A stretch of DNA of 64,000 nt. Origin: Fructilactobacillus cliffordii (lineage in GTDB: Bacteria > Bacillota > Bacilli > Lactobacillales > Lactobacillaceae). The stretch spans positions 992,001 through 1,056,000 of the forward strand of contig NZ_CP097117.1 of assembly GCF_024029355.1 (NCBI RefSeq). The letters are read 5' to 3'. The translations under genes were made by a program, and so were the position numbers. The notes beneath the pieces are model-generated. The model saw nothing but the letters and a program-made list of their open reading frames with translations, was not told the DNA's origin and made no database searches. Shown piece by piece: positions 35,199 to 44,770 of this stretch (its first letter is position 1; each line of letters starts with the position of its first letter).

Positions 35199-36497
35199 AT
35201 GCGCAAGTTAGAGCAAGCCCCCCACGGACTGCACGGAGAGCTCGCGGTGCCCGGGGACAAGAGTATTTCTCACCGAGCCCTGATGCTGGGCGCGGTGGCC
35301 ACGGGAACCACGACTATCGAACATTGGTTAACCGGAGAAGATTGTCAGCACACGTTACAAGCATTGCGGGACGTCGGTGTTCCGATTGAACGGAAAGGAA
35401 CTATGGTGACCGTGCACGGTAAGGGAAGCGCTGGCAACTTCGTGGCTCCCGCAACGTCGTTAGCAATGGGGAATTCTGGAACCACGACGCGCTTATTGAT
35501 GGGACTTTTGAGCGGGACGTCATTTACCAGCAAACTGGTGGGGGATGATTCTCTAGAACGTCGGCCGATGCAGCGGGTTACGCAGCCGTTGGCAGAACTG
35601 GGCGTTAGAATTGACCTCACTGCAGCTGGAACGCTGCCAGCCCAAGTCCACGGTGGTCCGGTTCATGGTGGCACGGTGCGGTTGAACGTCGCCAGCGCGC
35701 AGGTGAAGAGTGCGGTGCTCCTAGCGGGTCTCAACGCGCCGACGCCCACGGTGGTAGTAGAAAAACTGCCCACCCGGGATCATACGGAAATCATGCTGCG
35801 CCAGTTTGGAGCGGATATCACAACGTCCGCGGATCAACGCACCATTACGCTGCAACCGCAGCCACACTTAACCGGGCAGACCGTGGTGGTGCCCGGGGAC
35901 CTCTCCTCAGCCGCCTTCTTTTTGGTGGCGGCCACCATTGTCCCACAGTCCGAAGTGAAACTGACGAACGTTAACTTAAACCCAACCCGGACCGGCATTC
36001 TACGGGTCTTAGACCAGATGGGAGCGGATGTTACCATCGAACCGATTCCAACCACTGGAGAACCCCGGGGTAATTTGCTGGTTCGTAGCAGTCAGTTACA
36101 ACCAATTCACCTGACGGCTTCTGACATTCCGGCGGTAATTGACGAGCTTCCGCTGGTGGCACTCTTAGCCGCTACGGCAGACGGGACCAGTACAATTCGC
36201 GGCGCTGTCGAGTTACGGGTTAAAGAAACCGATCGAATTTCGGTGCTGAAAACGGAACTAGAGAAACTGGGGGTCGCGGTGACCGAGTATCCCGACGGAT
36301 TGGCGATTACCGGGCGTCCGGCGTGGGATGTCCAGGATTCAAAACTGGATAGCCATGGGGACCACCGAATTGGCATGATGCTTTCAATCGCAGCGTTACG
36401 GAGTCACACGCCGTTGATTCTGCAAAATGAGGAGGCCGTAGCGGTTTCCTATCCCCAATTTTTCACTGATTTAGAGCAACTACGGGAGGATCATTAA
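35199..36497 (+). CDS. aroA: 5-enolpyruvylshikimate-3-phosphate synthase
   Basis: Sixth step of the shikimate pathway, 432 residues from ATG 35199. GGAGGAG lies 5 bases upstream of this ATG, while the longer frame from 35148 runs inside the preceding gene. Motifs: VPGDKSISHRALMLGA (about 18), GNSGTTTRLLMGLL (about 90), the ERRPMQR segment, and RVKETDRI (about 340). Glu and Lys active-site residues are present. It ends sharing one base with tyrA. Confidence 0.95.
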   Translation: MRKLEQAPHGLHGELAVPGDKSISHRALMLGAVATGTTTIEHWLTGEDCQHTLQALRDVGVPIERKGTMVTVHGKGSAGNFVAPATSLAMGNSGTTTRLLMGLLSGTSFTSKLVGDDSLERRPMQRVTQPLAELGVRIDLTAAGTLPAQVHGGPVHGGTVRLNVASAQVKSAVLLAGLNAPTPTVVVEKLPTRDHTEIMLRQFGADITTSADQRTITLQPQPHLTGQTVVVPGDLSSAAFFLVAATIVPQSEVKLTNVNLNPTRTGILRVLDQMGADVTIEPIPTTGEPRGNLLVRSSQLQPIHLTASDIPAVIDELPLVALLAATADGTSTIRGAVELRVKETDRISVLKTELEKLGVAVTEYPDGLAITGRPAWDVQDSKLDSHGDHRIGMMLSIAALRSHTPLILQNEEAVAVSYPQFFTDLEQLREDH

Positions 36498-37591
36498 TGA
36501 CAACGGTTTTCATTCACGGATTTGGTTTGTTAGGAAGTTCGCTGGCGCGGGTGCTCCGGCAGGAAGCTGAACCGGTAACCATCATCGGGAGTGACCATAA
36601 TCCTGCGCAAATTGAATATGCAAGGGAACACCAGTTGCTAGATCAAACGAGCACCGGCTTAGAGCGGGCGCCTGAAGCAGATGTGATTATTTTAGCGACC
36701 CCAGTGGATCAAATTAAGCAAACGTTGCGTGCGTTGGCAAAGTTGCCACTTCAACCGGGTGTGATTGTTACCGACGTGGGCAGCACAAAACAAAGCGTGG
36801 TGAAAGCGAGTCAAGCATTAGCGGCCACCCCCGCGGTCTTTGTTGGTGGTCATCCGATGGCCGGATCTCACAAAACGGGAGCACGCGCTGGGCGCGCCGA
36901 TTTATTTGAAAATGCCTTCTACTTTCAAACTCCGCAAAGTAGTGCCGAACGAGCCGCAGCGCAGCAACTACAACACTTGCTTGCTGGAACGAAAGTCAAA
37001 TTTGTCCAGATTACGCCCGAACGCCACGATCGGTTGGTGGGGCAGGTTAGCCATTTACCGCACGTGTTGGCGGCTGGACTGGTTAATCAGAGTAAGCAGG
37101 CACTGCAATCAGATTCGTTGGGACTGCGCGTGGCAGCCGGTGGTTTTAAATCCATGACCCGGATTGCAGCGGCTGATCCCACGATGTGGCAGTCGATTTT
37201 GCTCAACAATGGTCCGGTGGTAAGCGACCAAGTAGCTGCTTACATTGAAACGTTGCAACGGGTCCAGACTGCCATTAACCAGCAGGATGGTCCGGCTCTC
37301 TGGGAGTACTTTCAAAGCGCCCAACAAAGTCGGCAACAGCTGGAGCAACAGGATGATAACCAGGGTGCGGGCTTTTACGACCTCTTTTTAGACATTCCGG
37401 ACCAACCGGGGACCATTGCGCGGGTGACAACGTTATTAGCCCAGGCTCACCTAAACTTGGTCAACCTGCAGATTTTGGAAGTGCGCGAGGATGTCAACGG
37501 AATCTTACAGCTAACCTTTAGTACGGCGGCAGATGCCCAACGGGCGGAGACGGCGCTCGCGCCCGAGTATCACATTGTGAGGAGGGATTAG
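36497..37591 (+). CDS. tyrA: Prephenate dehydrogenase with ACT domain
   Basis: NAD-dependent conversion of prephenate to 4-hydroxyphenylpyruvate on the tyrosine branch; 364 residues. The N-terminal Rossmann motif GFGLLGSSLA (about 8), the VTDVGSTKQ segment and GGHPMAGSHKTG (about 117) are typical, and the last 75 residues (FLDIPDQPGTIARVTTLLAQ) form an ACT domain for tyrosine feedback. ATG 36497 overlaps the final base of aroA. Confidence 0.93.
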   Translation: MTTVFIHGFGLLGSSLARVLRQEAEPVTIIGSDHNPAQIEYAREHQLLDQTSTGLERAPEADVIILATPVDQIKQTLRALAKLPLQPGVIVTDVGSTKQSVVKASQALAATPAVFVGGHPMAGSHKTGARAGRADLFENAFYFQTPQSSAERAAAQQLQHLLAGTKVKFVQITPERHDRLVGQVSHLPHVLAAGLVNQSKQALQSDSLGLRVAAGGFKSMTRIAAADPTMWQSILLNNGPVVSDQVAAYIETLQRVQTAINQQDGPALWEYFQSAQQSRQQLEQQDDNQGAGFYDLFLDIPDQPGTIARVTTLLAQAHLNLVNLQILEVREDVNGILQLTFSTAADAQRAETALAPEYHIVRRD

Positions 37592-37592
37592 G

Positions 37593-38093
37593 ATGGATTT
37601 AATTTTGATTGGATTCATGGGTAGTGGCAAAACCACGATTAGCCAGTTACTTGGCGAACGGCTAGGAGTGCCCGTGACCGATTTAGACCAGGTGATTGTA
37701 GAAACCGCCGAACGATCCATCGCAGCCATTTTTGCTGAACAGGGCGAAGTAGGGTTTCGCCTGTTAGAAACTCAGGCGCTCGCCACCCAACTGGATCAAC
37801 CGGGGATTTTAGCGACCGGAGGCGGCGTTCCCACGCAGGAACAGAATCGGGAACTTTTACAGTGCCACGCGGCTCCGGTGGTTTTACTAGAGATTGCCCC
37901 CGAAACAGCTTACGAACGGGTGAAAGCGGATGAGCATCGGCCGATTGCGAAAAACCTCGATTTAGCGGAACTAGCGGCGTTGAAAGACTCTCGTCAGGGA
38001 TATTATCAAAGCTGTGCTGATTTAGTTGTGGACGCTAATCAGGATCCGAAGGCGATTGTGAATGAGATCATGAATTATTATCAGTTAAACTAA
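37593..38093 (+). CDS. aroK: Shikimate kinase
   Basis: ATP-dependent phosphorylation of shikimate, 166 residues. Walker A GFMGSGKTT (about 7), the shikimate-binding DLD (about 31), the VGFRLLE stretch with the conserved Arg, GGG at about 75, and the lid RPIAKNL. GAGGAGGG precedes the ATG. It is last in the operon; aroB, aroD, aroE and DAHP synthase are not in this window. Confidence 0.93.
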   Translation: MDLILIGFMGSGKTTISQLLGERLGVPVTDLDQVIVETAERSIAAIFAEQGEVGFRLLETQALATQLDQPGILATGGGVPTQEQNRELLQCHAAPVVLLEIAPETAYERVKADEHRPIAKNLDLAELAALKDSRQGYYQSCADLVVDANQDPKAIVNEIMNYYQLN

Positions 38094-38126
38094 AAGATTT
38101 TCTGAAATTTTCACGATAATAAAAAT

Positions 38127-38183
38127 AAACTACCAATGGTCGTCAGCAATTTGAAGATTGCTAATAATTATTGGTAGTTTTTG
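38127..38183 (+). terminator. Intrinsic terminator of the aromatic operon
   Basis: AAACTACCAAT pairs with ATTGGTAGTTT; an inner AGCAAT / ATTGCT stem extends it, followed by Ts. Confidence 0.85.
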
Positions 38184-38238
38184 CTTTAAAGATCTTTTTT
38201 AGAAGAGAAAATGGGTGATGGTTAAAATAACTCCATCT

Positions 38239-39054
38239 TTAATTAACCCGATTGCTAACTCGAAATTCTAGTATGCCAAATTGCGATGCACCGTTTGTGA
38301 CAAACTGGTTATTGTCATTGATTTGCCACAGATAGTTCTCGGTCTGTAGGTGCTGCTGCTGGCAAAAATGCCGAAGCTTGGTTAATCCTTGGTGAATGCC
38401 AGCTAGCGTATTTTCAACGCGGATGCCAACAAACAAACCCGCTGGCTTGGTAATGCTGGGAATCATCACGGTTGGAGCTGGTTTATGAACTTCGCGGATG
38501 ATGCGAAACGAAGCAGTTGGATAGCCATCCGGTTGATCAACGCCTAAGTTGGTTAAAAATCCAGATTGATTGGTATCAAGAACTGCTAGTTGGTTAAATT
38601 GTTGATAAAATTCTGCAAATAATTGCGCCACTTCCTCCTCCGTACAATTAACTGATTGCTGGGAACACCAAAAGGCCGTTTCAATCTCGTTTTGCAGAAA
38701 CGGTTCATCCAAAGGTCGTTTGGGGGTGGTAGTTTGGTGGAGTTGATGATTAATCACCGTTTGAATGGCAGTTAATTCATCAATTTTATGGTTAATCTGA
38801 GTTTGAAGTTCAACTAGTTTATCAGGAGCTAGTCCCTGTCGGTGCTTACCCTGTAGTTTTTTAATTTCATCTAATGAAACGCCCAAGCTGCGTAAGCCCA
38901 GGATAAAAGTTAAATTGTATAATTGATTGTAATCGTAATAGCGATAACCATGGGCATCCCGCCGTTGGGGACGAAAAATGCCCTGCTTATCATAGAAAAT
39001 TAAGGTCCGCCTGGTGGTGTTAGCAAGGCGCGCCATTTCACTGATTTTTAGCAT
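38239..39054 (-). CDS. MerR-family regulator with GyrI-like effector domain
   Basis: A 271-residue regulator: N-terminal MerR helix-turn-helix (MLKISEMARLANTTRRTLIF then DKQGIFRPQRR), a coiled-coil dimer helix (about 75-120) and a C-terminal GyrI/BmrR-like ligand domain (about 150-270). ATG 39054 has AAAAAGGAG upstream. It is divergent from rarA and may sense a cationic or hydrophobic compound; the targets are unknown. Confidence 0.8.
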   Translation of the reverse strand: MLKISEMARLANTTRRTLIFYDKQGIFRPQRRDAHGYRYYDYNQLYNLTFILGLRSLGVSLDEIKKLQGKHRQGLAPDKLVELQTQINHKIDELTAIQTVINHQLHQTTTPKRPLDEPFLQNEIETAFWCSQQSVNCTEEEVAQLFAEFYQQFNQLAVLDTNQSGFLTNLGVDQPDGYPTASFRIIREVHKPAPTVMIPSITKPAGLFVGIRVENTLAGIHQGLTKLRHFCQQQHLQTENYLWQINDNNQFVTNGASQFGILEFRVSNRVN

Positions 39055-39156
39055 AACTGCTCCTTTTTGACTGTAACGTGACGTTACATCGTATAATGGA
39101 ATTAAATTAATTATCAAATCTTTAGAGACGTTTATCAAGGAAAGGTGGCAATAACC

Positions 39157-40476
39157 TTGCGGCAATCATCGCTATTTGCAAATGATGAAGAGACGGCTCC
39201 GTTGGCTAGTCGGGTTCGGCCGCAAACTTTAGAGCAGTTTGTGGGGCAACAAACTTTGTTAGGCCACGGGAAAATTCTCCGAGAACTTATCGAAAACGAC
39301 CAGGTTTCGTCAATGATTTTTTGGGGTCCTCCAGGAACCGGGAAAACGACGTTAGCAGAAATAATTGCTAAAACAACCCAGGCGCATTTCATTAGTTTTA
39401 GCGCGGTGGATAGTAGTATTAGCAAAATTAAAAAGGTAATGCAACAGGCAGAAACGGAACGAGAAGTCGGCCAGAAGACGATTGTTTTTGTTGATGAAAT
39501 TCATCGGTTTAATAAGGCTCAACAAGATGCCTTTTTACCCTACGTGGAACAAGGTAGCATTATTTTAATCGGAGCCACCACCGAAAATCCGTCGTTTGAG
39601 ATTAACTCGGCCTTATTATCACGGTGTAAGGTGTTCGTGTTAAAACCACTGCAGGTGCCAGACATTGTGAAACTGCTCCACCAGGCCTTAAACCATCCGA
39701 ACGGTTTTCCCAACCAAACCATTAAAATTGGTGATAATGAGTTACAGGCAATTGCGACTTTCTCCAACGGGGATGCTCGGACCGCTTTAAATACGCTAGA
39801 AATGGCGGTTTTAAATGGCAAGCGGGACCAAAACGTGGTCACCATTACGACTGATGATCTCTCACAACTAATTAGTCAAAAGTCAGTACTCTACGATAAA
39901 AACGGAGAAGAACACTATAATTTAATTTCCGCACTGCATAAGTCGATGCGCAATAGTGACGTTGATGCGGCTATTTATTGGTTATCCCGCATGTTAGCAG
40001 GTGGCGAATATCCGCTCTACATTGCGAGACGGTTGGTCCGCTTTGCCAGCGAAGACATTGGATTAGCGGATTCGAATGCTTTGAACGTGGCGATTAACGT
40101 GTTTCAAGCCTGCCAGTTCCTGGGAATGCCAGAGTGTGACGTTCACTTGGTAGAGGCAGTAACTTACTTATCCTTAGCACCCAAATCGAATGCCTTGTAT
40201 AAGGCCCGGCTCGCTGCGGAGAAGGACGTGAAAAAGACCATCAATGATCCGGTTCCACTGCAAATTCGCAATGCTCCCACCAAATTAATGAAAGACCTCG
40301 GTTATGGGAAAGATTATCAACTAGCGCATTCTCATCAAGCTAAATTAACCACGATGAAAACAATGCCGCCCAATCTAGAGGGAAGTGAGTACTACTTACC
40401 CACCACTTCTGGCAACGAACGACGCTTTAAAGACCGGTTAGAGCAAATTAAAGCATGGCATCAAAAACACGACTAA
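39157..40476 (+). CDS. rarA: Replication-associated recombination protein A
   Basis: AAA+ ATPase of the RarA/MgsA/WRNIP1 family, 439 residues, active at stalled replication forks. Walker A WGPPGTGKTTLAE (about 56), Walker B FVDEIHRFNKAQQD (about 110), sensor 1 GATTENPSFEIN (about 143), and the C-terminal tetramer region. TTG 39157 is preferred, with AAAGGTGG about 8 bases upstream; GTG 39145 overlaps that site. It is followed 13 bases later by the UvrA-like gene. Confidence 0.92.
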   Translation: MRQSSLFANDEETAPLASRVRPQTLEQFVGQQTLLGHGKILRELIENDQVSSMIFWGPPGTGKTTLAEIIAKTTQAHFISFSAVDSSISKIKKVMQQAETEREVGQKTIVFVDEIHRFNKAQQDAFLPYVEQGSIILIGATTENPSFEINSALLSRCKVFVLKPLQVPDIVKLLHQALNHPNGFPNQTIKIGDNELQAIATFSNGDARTALNTLEMAVLNGKRDQNVVTITTDDLSQLISQKSVLYDKNGEEHYNLISALHKSMRNSDVDAAIYWLSRMLAGGEYPLYIARRLVRFASEDIGLADSNALNVAINVFQACQFLGMPECDVHLVEAVTYLSLAPKSNALYKARLAAEKDVKKTINDPVPLQIRNAPTKLMKDLGYGKDYQLAHSHQAKLTTMKTMPPNLEGSEYYLPTTSGNERRFKDRLEQIKAWHQKHD

Positions 40477-40489
40477 TGGAGATATTGTA

Positions 40490-43030
40490 ATGGACCATAA
40501 ACAGAATGAAATTACTCAAATCGAAGTCCGGGGTGGCAACGTCCACAACCTGAAAAACATTAACGTCAACATTCCCTTAAAGCAATTTGTGGCCATCTCC
40601 GGCCTCTCTGGTTCGGGGAAGAGTTCGTTAGCAATGGGAATCTTGTACGCCGAGGGGTCGCGTCGTTACTTAGAAGCGCTTTCGACCTACACCCGCCGGC
40701 GGATTAGCCAGAATCAGGGAGCGCCACAAGTACAAGAAGTTAAACACATTCCGTCGGCCTTAGCCCTGCGCCAACGACCCGATGTTCCGTCCGAACGTTC
40801 CACGGTGGGGTCGATGACGGAGGTTTTTAACGTAGTGCGGCTAATTTTTTCGCGGTTGGGTTCGCCAGTTTGTCCCAACGGGCACCGGTTGAAACCCAGT
40901 CTGAACATCGCCCAAGTCATGGATTTGCCGGGCGACAACCCCGAAATGGGTTGGGTGACCTGTCCCGTGTGTGGCATTCACTTTATGATCAAGTCGGCCG
41001 AGGATTTTTCCTTTAATTCTGCCGGGCGCTGTCCTAAATGTGATGGAACGGGAGAGGTACGGGAACTCGATGAACGCAAATTGATTGGTAACGAGAACCT
41101 GACCCTCGACGAGGGGGCCGTGGCGTCTTGGCACTTACCGGGTCGTAACTTCATGCCGACGGTAGCGGCTACGTTGGGTGTCCGGACGGATGTTCCGTAT
41201 AAGGACCTAACGGACCACGAAAAAGACATTGTCCTGCACGGAGCCAAAAAACAGTATCCAGTGGACTTTCGGACGTCAACCGGACGAGTTTTTCATACTG
41301 ATAACACGCTGTATGAGAACGCCTACGCCGCTGTTTATGATTCATTGAAAACGGCCAAGAGTGAACGGTCCCTGAACAAGATTAACCAGTTCTTTCACTT
41401 CTCAGTGTGCCCGGTTTGTCACGGTAGTCGGCTGAATCCCGATTTATTAACCCAAATTGTCGGGGAAAAGAACATTGCCGAAGTAGCGGACCTAGCGTTG
41501 GGTGATTTAGCGGATTGGGAACGCGTGACGAAGCACGAGCTACCGGCTGACATGCACCACATGGCCGATATTTTATTTTCCAACATGCAGGATACCCTCC
41601 ATCCGTTGTTAGAACTGGGTTTGGATTATTTGACCCTTTCTCGGGGAAGCAACACGCTGTCGACTGGTGAATTGCAACGGATTCAACTAGCTAAAACCCT
41701 GCGGACCGAGACCACCGGGGTCTTGTACGTCCTAGATGAACCATCGATCGGACTGCATCCAGATAACGTGAAAGGACTTCTCCACGTCTTTCGAGCCTTG
41801 ATTGCGCAGGGAAATTCCCTGGTTGTAGTGGATCACGACGTGGACATTATTGCCGCCGCCGATTGGATTATTGAAATTGGTCCCGGATCGGGGGCCCAGG
41901 GAGGCCAGGTGATTGCGGAAGGAACGCCAGCGCACTTACAGTCGGATCCACAATCTTTAATCGGACCATTTTTATCTGGAAAAGCACCAGTTATGCACGA
42001 GAAGATGGCTAGTCAGCAGGATGCACAACAGCTTGATACCACGGTGCAGGTGGCTGATTACTTTAACCTTCACGATGTGACCGTTACGATTCCCGGCAAT
42101 CAGATTACGACGGTCACTGGTTTTTCGGGAGCGGGAAAAACTAGTTTGATTTTAGATAGTTTGGTACCGGCAATTACGGCGCAAACTCGGGGTCAGCAAC
42201 TGCCGGAACAAGTCCGCCGCTTGGACACTCAGTTAGATCACGTGGTTAGCGTCGATGCTAAACCAGTGGGGAAGAACGCCCGCTCCAGTCTAGCCACCTA
42301 CACAAACATCATGGATAACTTACGGAAGCTGTTTGCCGGTTTACCGGCCGCCCAGGAGCATCACTACAGTGTTTCGGACTTTTCGTACAACAATAAAAAG
42401 GGCGCTTGCCCGCACTGTGGTGGAATTGGCGTTATTACTTTAGACATTCAGTATCTGCCAGACATTGAACAAACTTGTCCGGTGTGTCATGGAAATCGGT
42501 ACAACGATGAGATTCAAGCAATTAAGTGGCACGGCTATTCCATCGTGGACCTACTCAAGTTGTCCGTCCGGGATGCATTACCGGTCTTTCAAGAAGTACC
42601 CGCCATTCAACGGACTCTGCAGACCTTAGCTGAAATTGGCCTTGATTACTTCCACTTGGGGGAAAGTACTCCAACCTTGTCGGGAGGGGAAGCCCAACGA
42701 CTGAAACTGATTAACCACCTCGGCAAGCACCAGGAACGGACCCTGTTCGTGTTTGACGAACCGTCGATTGGATTGCATCCCCTCGATGTCCAAACTTTGT
42801 TGGGAGTCATGAACCAGCTTAAACAACGCGGGGCTACCATCATTATCATCACGCATGATCTGGAGCTGGTGGCGAACGCTGATTATCTGATTGATTTGGG
42901 TCCCAAAGGGGGAGCAGCCGGGGGTCAACTGATGGCAGCTGGCACACCGCAAACTTTAGTTCAGCACCCGACTAGTTTGACGACGCAGTATTTAGAACAG
43001 TACTGGCAGAAATTTGGGTTAGGAGGTTAA
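40490..43030 (+). CDS. UvrA paralogue (drug-resistance/DNA-damage ABC protein)
   Basis: Double ABC-type ATPase of the excinuclease UvrA family, 846 residues against about 940 for true UvrA. Walker A GLSGSGKSS (about 36) and GFSGAGKTS (about 546), signatures LSTGELQRIQLAK and LSGGEAQRLKL, and zinc-finger pairs CPVCGIHF...CPKC, CPVCHGSRL and CPHCGGIG...CPVCHGNRY are visible. The shorter insertion region and the LSTGE variant suggest a paralogue, not the repair enzyme. Together with the MFS exporter gene that follows one base after its stop it may form a resistance or damage-tolerance unit. Confidence 0.88.
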   Translation: MDHKQNEITQIEVRGGNVHNLKNINVNIPLKQFVAISGLSGSGKSSLAMGILYAEGSRRYLEALSTYTRRRISQNQGAPQVQEVKHIPSALALRQRPDVPSERSTVGSMTEVFNVVRLIFSRLGSPVCPNGHRLKPSLNIAQVMDLPGDNPEMGWVTCPVCGIHFMIKSAEDFSFNSAGRCPKCDGTGEVRELDERKLIGNENLTLDEGAVASWHLPGRNFMPTVAATLGVRTDVPYKDLTDHEKDIVLHGAKKQYPVDFRTSTGRVFHTDNTLYENAYAAVYDSLKTAKSERSLNKINQFFHFSVCPVCHGSRLNPDLLTQIVGEKNIAEVADLALGDLADWERVTKHELPADMHHMADILFSNMQDTLHPLLELGLDYLTLSRGSNTLSTGELQRIQLAKTLRTETTGVLYVLDEPSIGLHPDNVKGLLHVFRALIAQGNSLVVVDHDVDIIAAADWIIEIGPGSGAQGGQVIAEGTPAHLQSDPQSLIGPFLSGKAPVMHEKMASQQDAQQLDTTVQVADYFNLHDVTVTIPGNQITTVTGFSGAGKTSLILDSLVPAITAQTRGQQLPEQVRRLDTQLDHVVSVDAKPVGKNARSSLATYTNIMDNLRKLFAGLPAAQEHHYSVSDFSYNNKKGACPHCGGIGVITLDIQYLPDIEQTCPVCHGNRYNDEIQAIKWHGYSIVDLLKLSVRDALPVFQEVPAIQRTLQTLAEIGLDYFHLGESTPTLSGGEAQRLKLINHLGKHQERTLFVFDEPSIGLHPLDVQTLLGVMNQLKQRGATIIIITHDLELVANADYLIDLGPKGGAAGGQLMAAGTPQTLVQHPTSLTTQYLEQYWQKFGLGG

Positions 43031-43031
43031 C

Positions 43032-44204
43032 GTGTCGATGAAAAAAGTTACTTCTGACCGCAACTTATGGGTTTACCTAACCTCATTTTTCCTCTATAAC
43101 TTTGCCCGGGTGCTACCCCATGCGGTGTTAACCGTGATTTTACTGGATAAGGGGATGAGCATCGGTGAGATTGCAATCATTCAAAGTTTCTTCATGGTGG
43201 CGGTCTTATTGTTTGAATTTCCGTCCGGAATTTTAACCGACACCTGGTCCGAGAAAAAAATTTACCTGTTAGCGCTCGCACTGTTAGCCGTTTCTTACTG
43301 TTTGATTATGGGCTCGCACTCTTTCGTAGTGCTGTGTTTGTCCTGGTTTATCTACGGAATCAGTAGTGCCTCCATCAGTAGCTCGTTGGAAACCTTTTTC
43401 TTGCGCAAGTATCGGAATAACGAAACGTTAATTAAACGGTTCAACGTCCGGTTTAACAACACGGATCTAATCAGTGGCCTGGTGGGCGGAGGACTCGGTT
43501 CTTTCATTTATGCTTATCTAGAAAACGCGCTCTACATCATTTCGATTGTACTAATTATCGTTTCGGCAGCTCTGATTGTGCTCTTTTTTCGGGGCGATGA
43601 ACGAGTTAGTGTGGGCGAACTAACCAGTCTGAAAACGATTCTAGCGGAATTACGGAGCATCAAATCGCCCAGTCTCTATCGGAGCATCTTTTTGCTGGCC
43701 GTGTTTCAAATCATCATGCAGCTTTTTTTCCAATTTTGGCAGGTGTTGTTTCTAGACGCCGGAATTAATAAAAAACAATTTGGACTGTTCTACGTTGTCT
43801 TTCAGATCATCGCGCTGTTCAGCAACTGGATCTTTGGCCGGGTGAGTTTTAAGCACCATCAGGTTAGTTTGGTGGTTTTAATGGCCGCGTTATTGATTGG
43901 TGGAATTTATTTCAATCAGGGCACGGGTCTGTTTGTGGTTTTAATTTGCCTCTTTTTATTGCCATTCAACATTTACAGCAATCAACTTCAATTAGACATT
44001 CAACGTGAATCGCCCACGACCGCCGTGGCTTCGGTAGTTTCTTTTGCCGGGACCTGTGGGAGCGTGGTGTCGATGTTGTTCTTATGGATAGTCGGACTGT
44101 TGGACCACTTTCAAACCTTTAACGTGGTTGCGATTGAGGCTACGCTAGTATTTCTAGTAATTTCATTAGGCGCTTACTATGGCAGTCGGTTACGGACGAA
44201 ATAA
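43032..44204 (+). CDS. MFS transporter, probable drug exporter
   Basis: A 390-residue major facilitator with 12 spans; the motif GILTDTWSEKKIYLLALA (about 60) is that of MFS exporters. GTG 43032 with AGGAGG 5 bases upstream is chosen; ATG 43038 is possible. It is coupled to the UvrA paralogue. Confidence 0.8.
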   Translation: MSMKKVTSDRNLWVYLTSFFLYNFARVLPHAVLTVILLDKGMSIGEIAIIQSFFMVAVLLFEFPSGILTDTWSEKKIYLLALALLAVSYCLIMGSHSFVVLCLSWFIYGISSASISSSLETFFLRKYRNNETLIKRFNVRFNNTDLISGLVGGGLGSFIYAYLENALYIISIVLIIVSAALIVLFFRGDERVSVGELTSLKTILAELRSIKSPSLYRSIFLLAVFQIIMQLFFQFWQVLFLDAGINKKQFGLFYVVFQIIALFSNWIFGRVSFKHHQVSLVVLMAALLIGGIYFNQGTGLFVVLICLFLLPFNIYSNQLQLDIQRESPTTAVASVVSFAGTCGSVVSMLFLWIVGLLDHFQTFNVVAIEATLVFLVISLGAYYGSRLRTK

Positions 44205-44216
44205 TTGATGTAATTT

Positions 44217-44243
44217 AAGTCAGCTGGAATGCTGACTTTTTTT
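44217..44243 (+). terminator. Intrinsic terminator after the UvrA-like/MFS pair
   Basis: AAGTCAGC pairs with GCTGACTT, followed by TTTTT. Confidence 0.85.
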
Positions 44244-44267
44244 GTAAGGAAAATTAAATCTAAACGT

Positions 44268-44297
44268 TGACTTAGAGTGTACTCTAAGGAATACCAT
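44268..44297 (+). promoter_or_regulatory. MerR-type promoter and operator
   Basis: Eight-base arms CTTAGAGT / ACTCTAAG with a GT centre (44271-44288) lie between TTGACT (44268-44273) and TACCAT (44292-44297), an 18-base spacer. An operator inside a stretched spacer is the hallmark of MerR-family promoters. A related site serves the SDR gene at 47352-47382. Confidence 0.75.
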
Positions 44298-44319
44298 TAG
44301 GTTGTGAGTAGGAAAGGAG

Positions 44320-44754
44320 TTGGTTAGCATCGCGAACGATTACTATTCCATCGGTGAATTTGCAAAAAAAACGGGACTTTCAACGTATACGCTGCGGTAT
44401 TATGAGCGGGAAAATTTGATTGTACCGCATCGGGATCAGAAACAACGGCGCTTTTATACGGAACAAGACGTCGGCTGGGTCCATTTCCTCATGCATCTGA
44501 AGGGCACCGGCATGTCTATGAATGAGATTCAACAGTACATTACCTGGCGGGCGCAGGGGGATGCGACCATTGAACAACGTAAAGAGTTACTACAAAACGT
44601 CCGAGAACGAAGCTTAGCCCAGATTCGGGAAACGCAAAATCATTTGGAGATTCTTTCCCATAAAATCGATTGGTATGACGGTAAATTGGACCATTCGATT
44701 CAGGATTCGGAATCTTTTGCGGAGTATTTAAAACAATTTAAAACCGAAAATTAA
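44320..44754 (+). CDS. MerR-family regulator (NmlR/AdhR-like)
   Basis: A 144-residue MerR protein, HTH at YYSIGEFAKKTGLSTYTLRY (about 8-27) and a coiled-coil C-terminus. It has no cysteine suited to metal or aldehyde sensing, so the signal is unclear. It probably regulates its own operon and the SDR gene. The start is uncertain: TTG 44320 touches the AAAGGAG site (no spacing), whereas an in-frame ATC at 44329 has a good 9-base spacing; no ATG or GTG is available. Confidence 0.8.
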   Translation: MVSIANDYYSIGEFAKKTGLSTYTLRYYERENLIVPHRDQKQRRFYTEQDVGWVHFLMHLKGTGMSMNEIQQYITWRAQGDATIEQRKELLQNVRERSLAQIRETQNHLEILSHKIDWYDGKLDHSIQDSESFAEYLKQFKTEN

Positions 44755-44770
44755 TTGAAGGAGTATGAAT

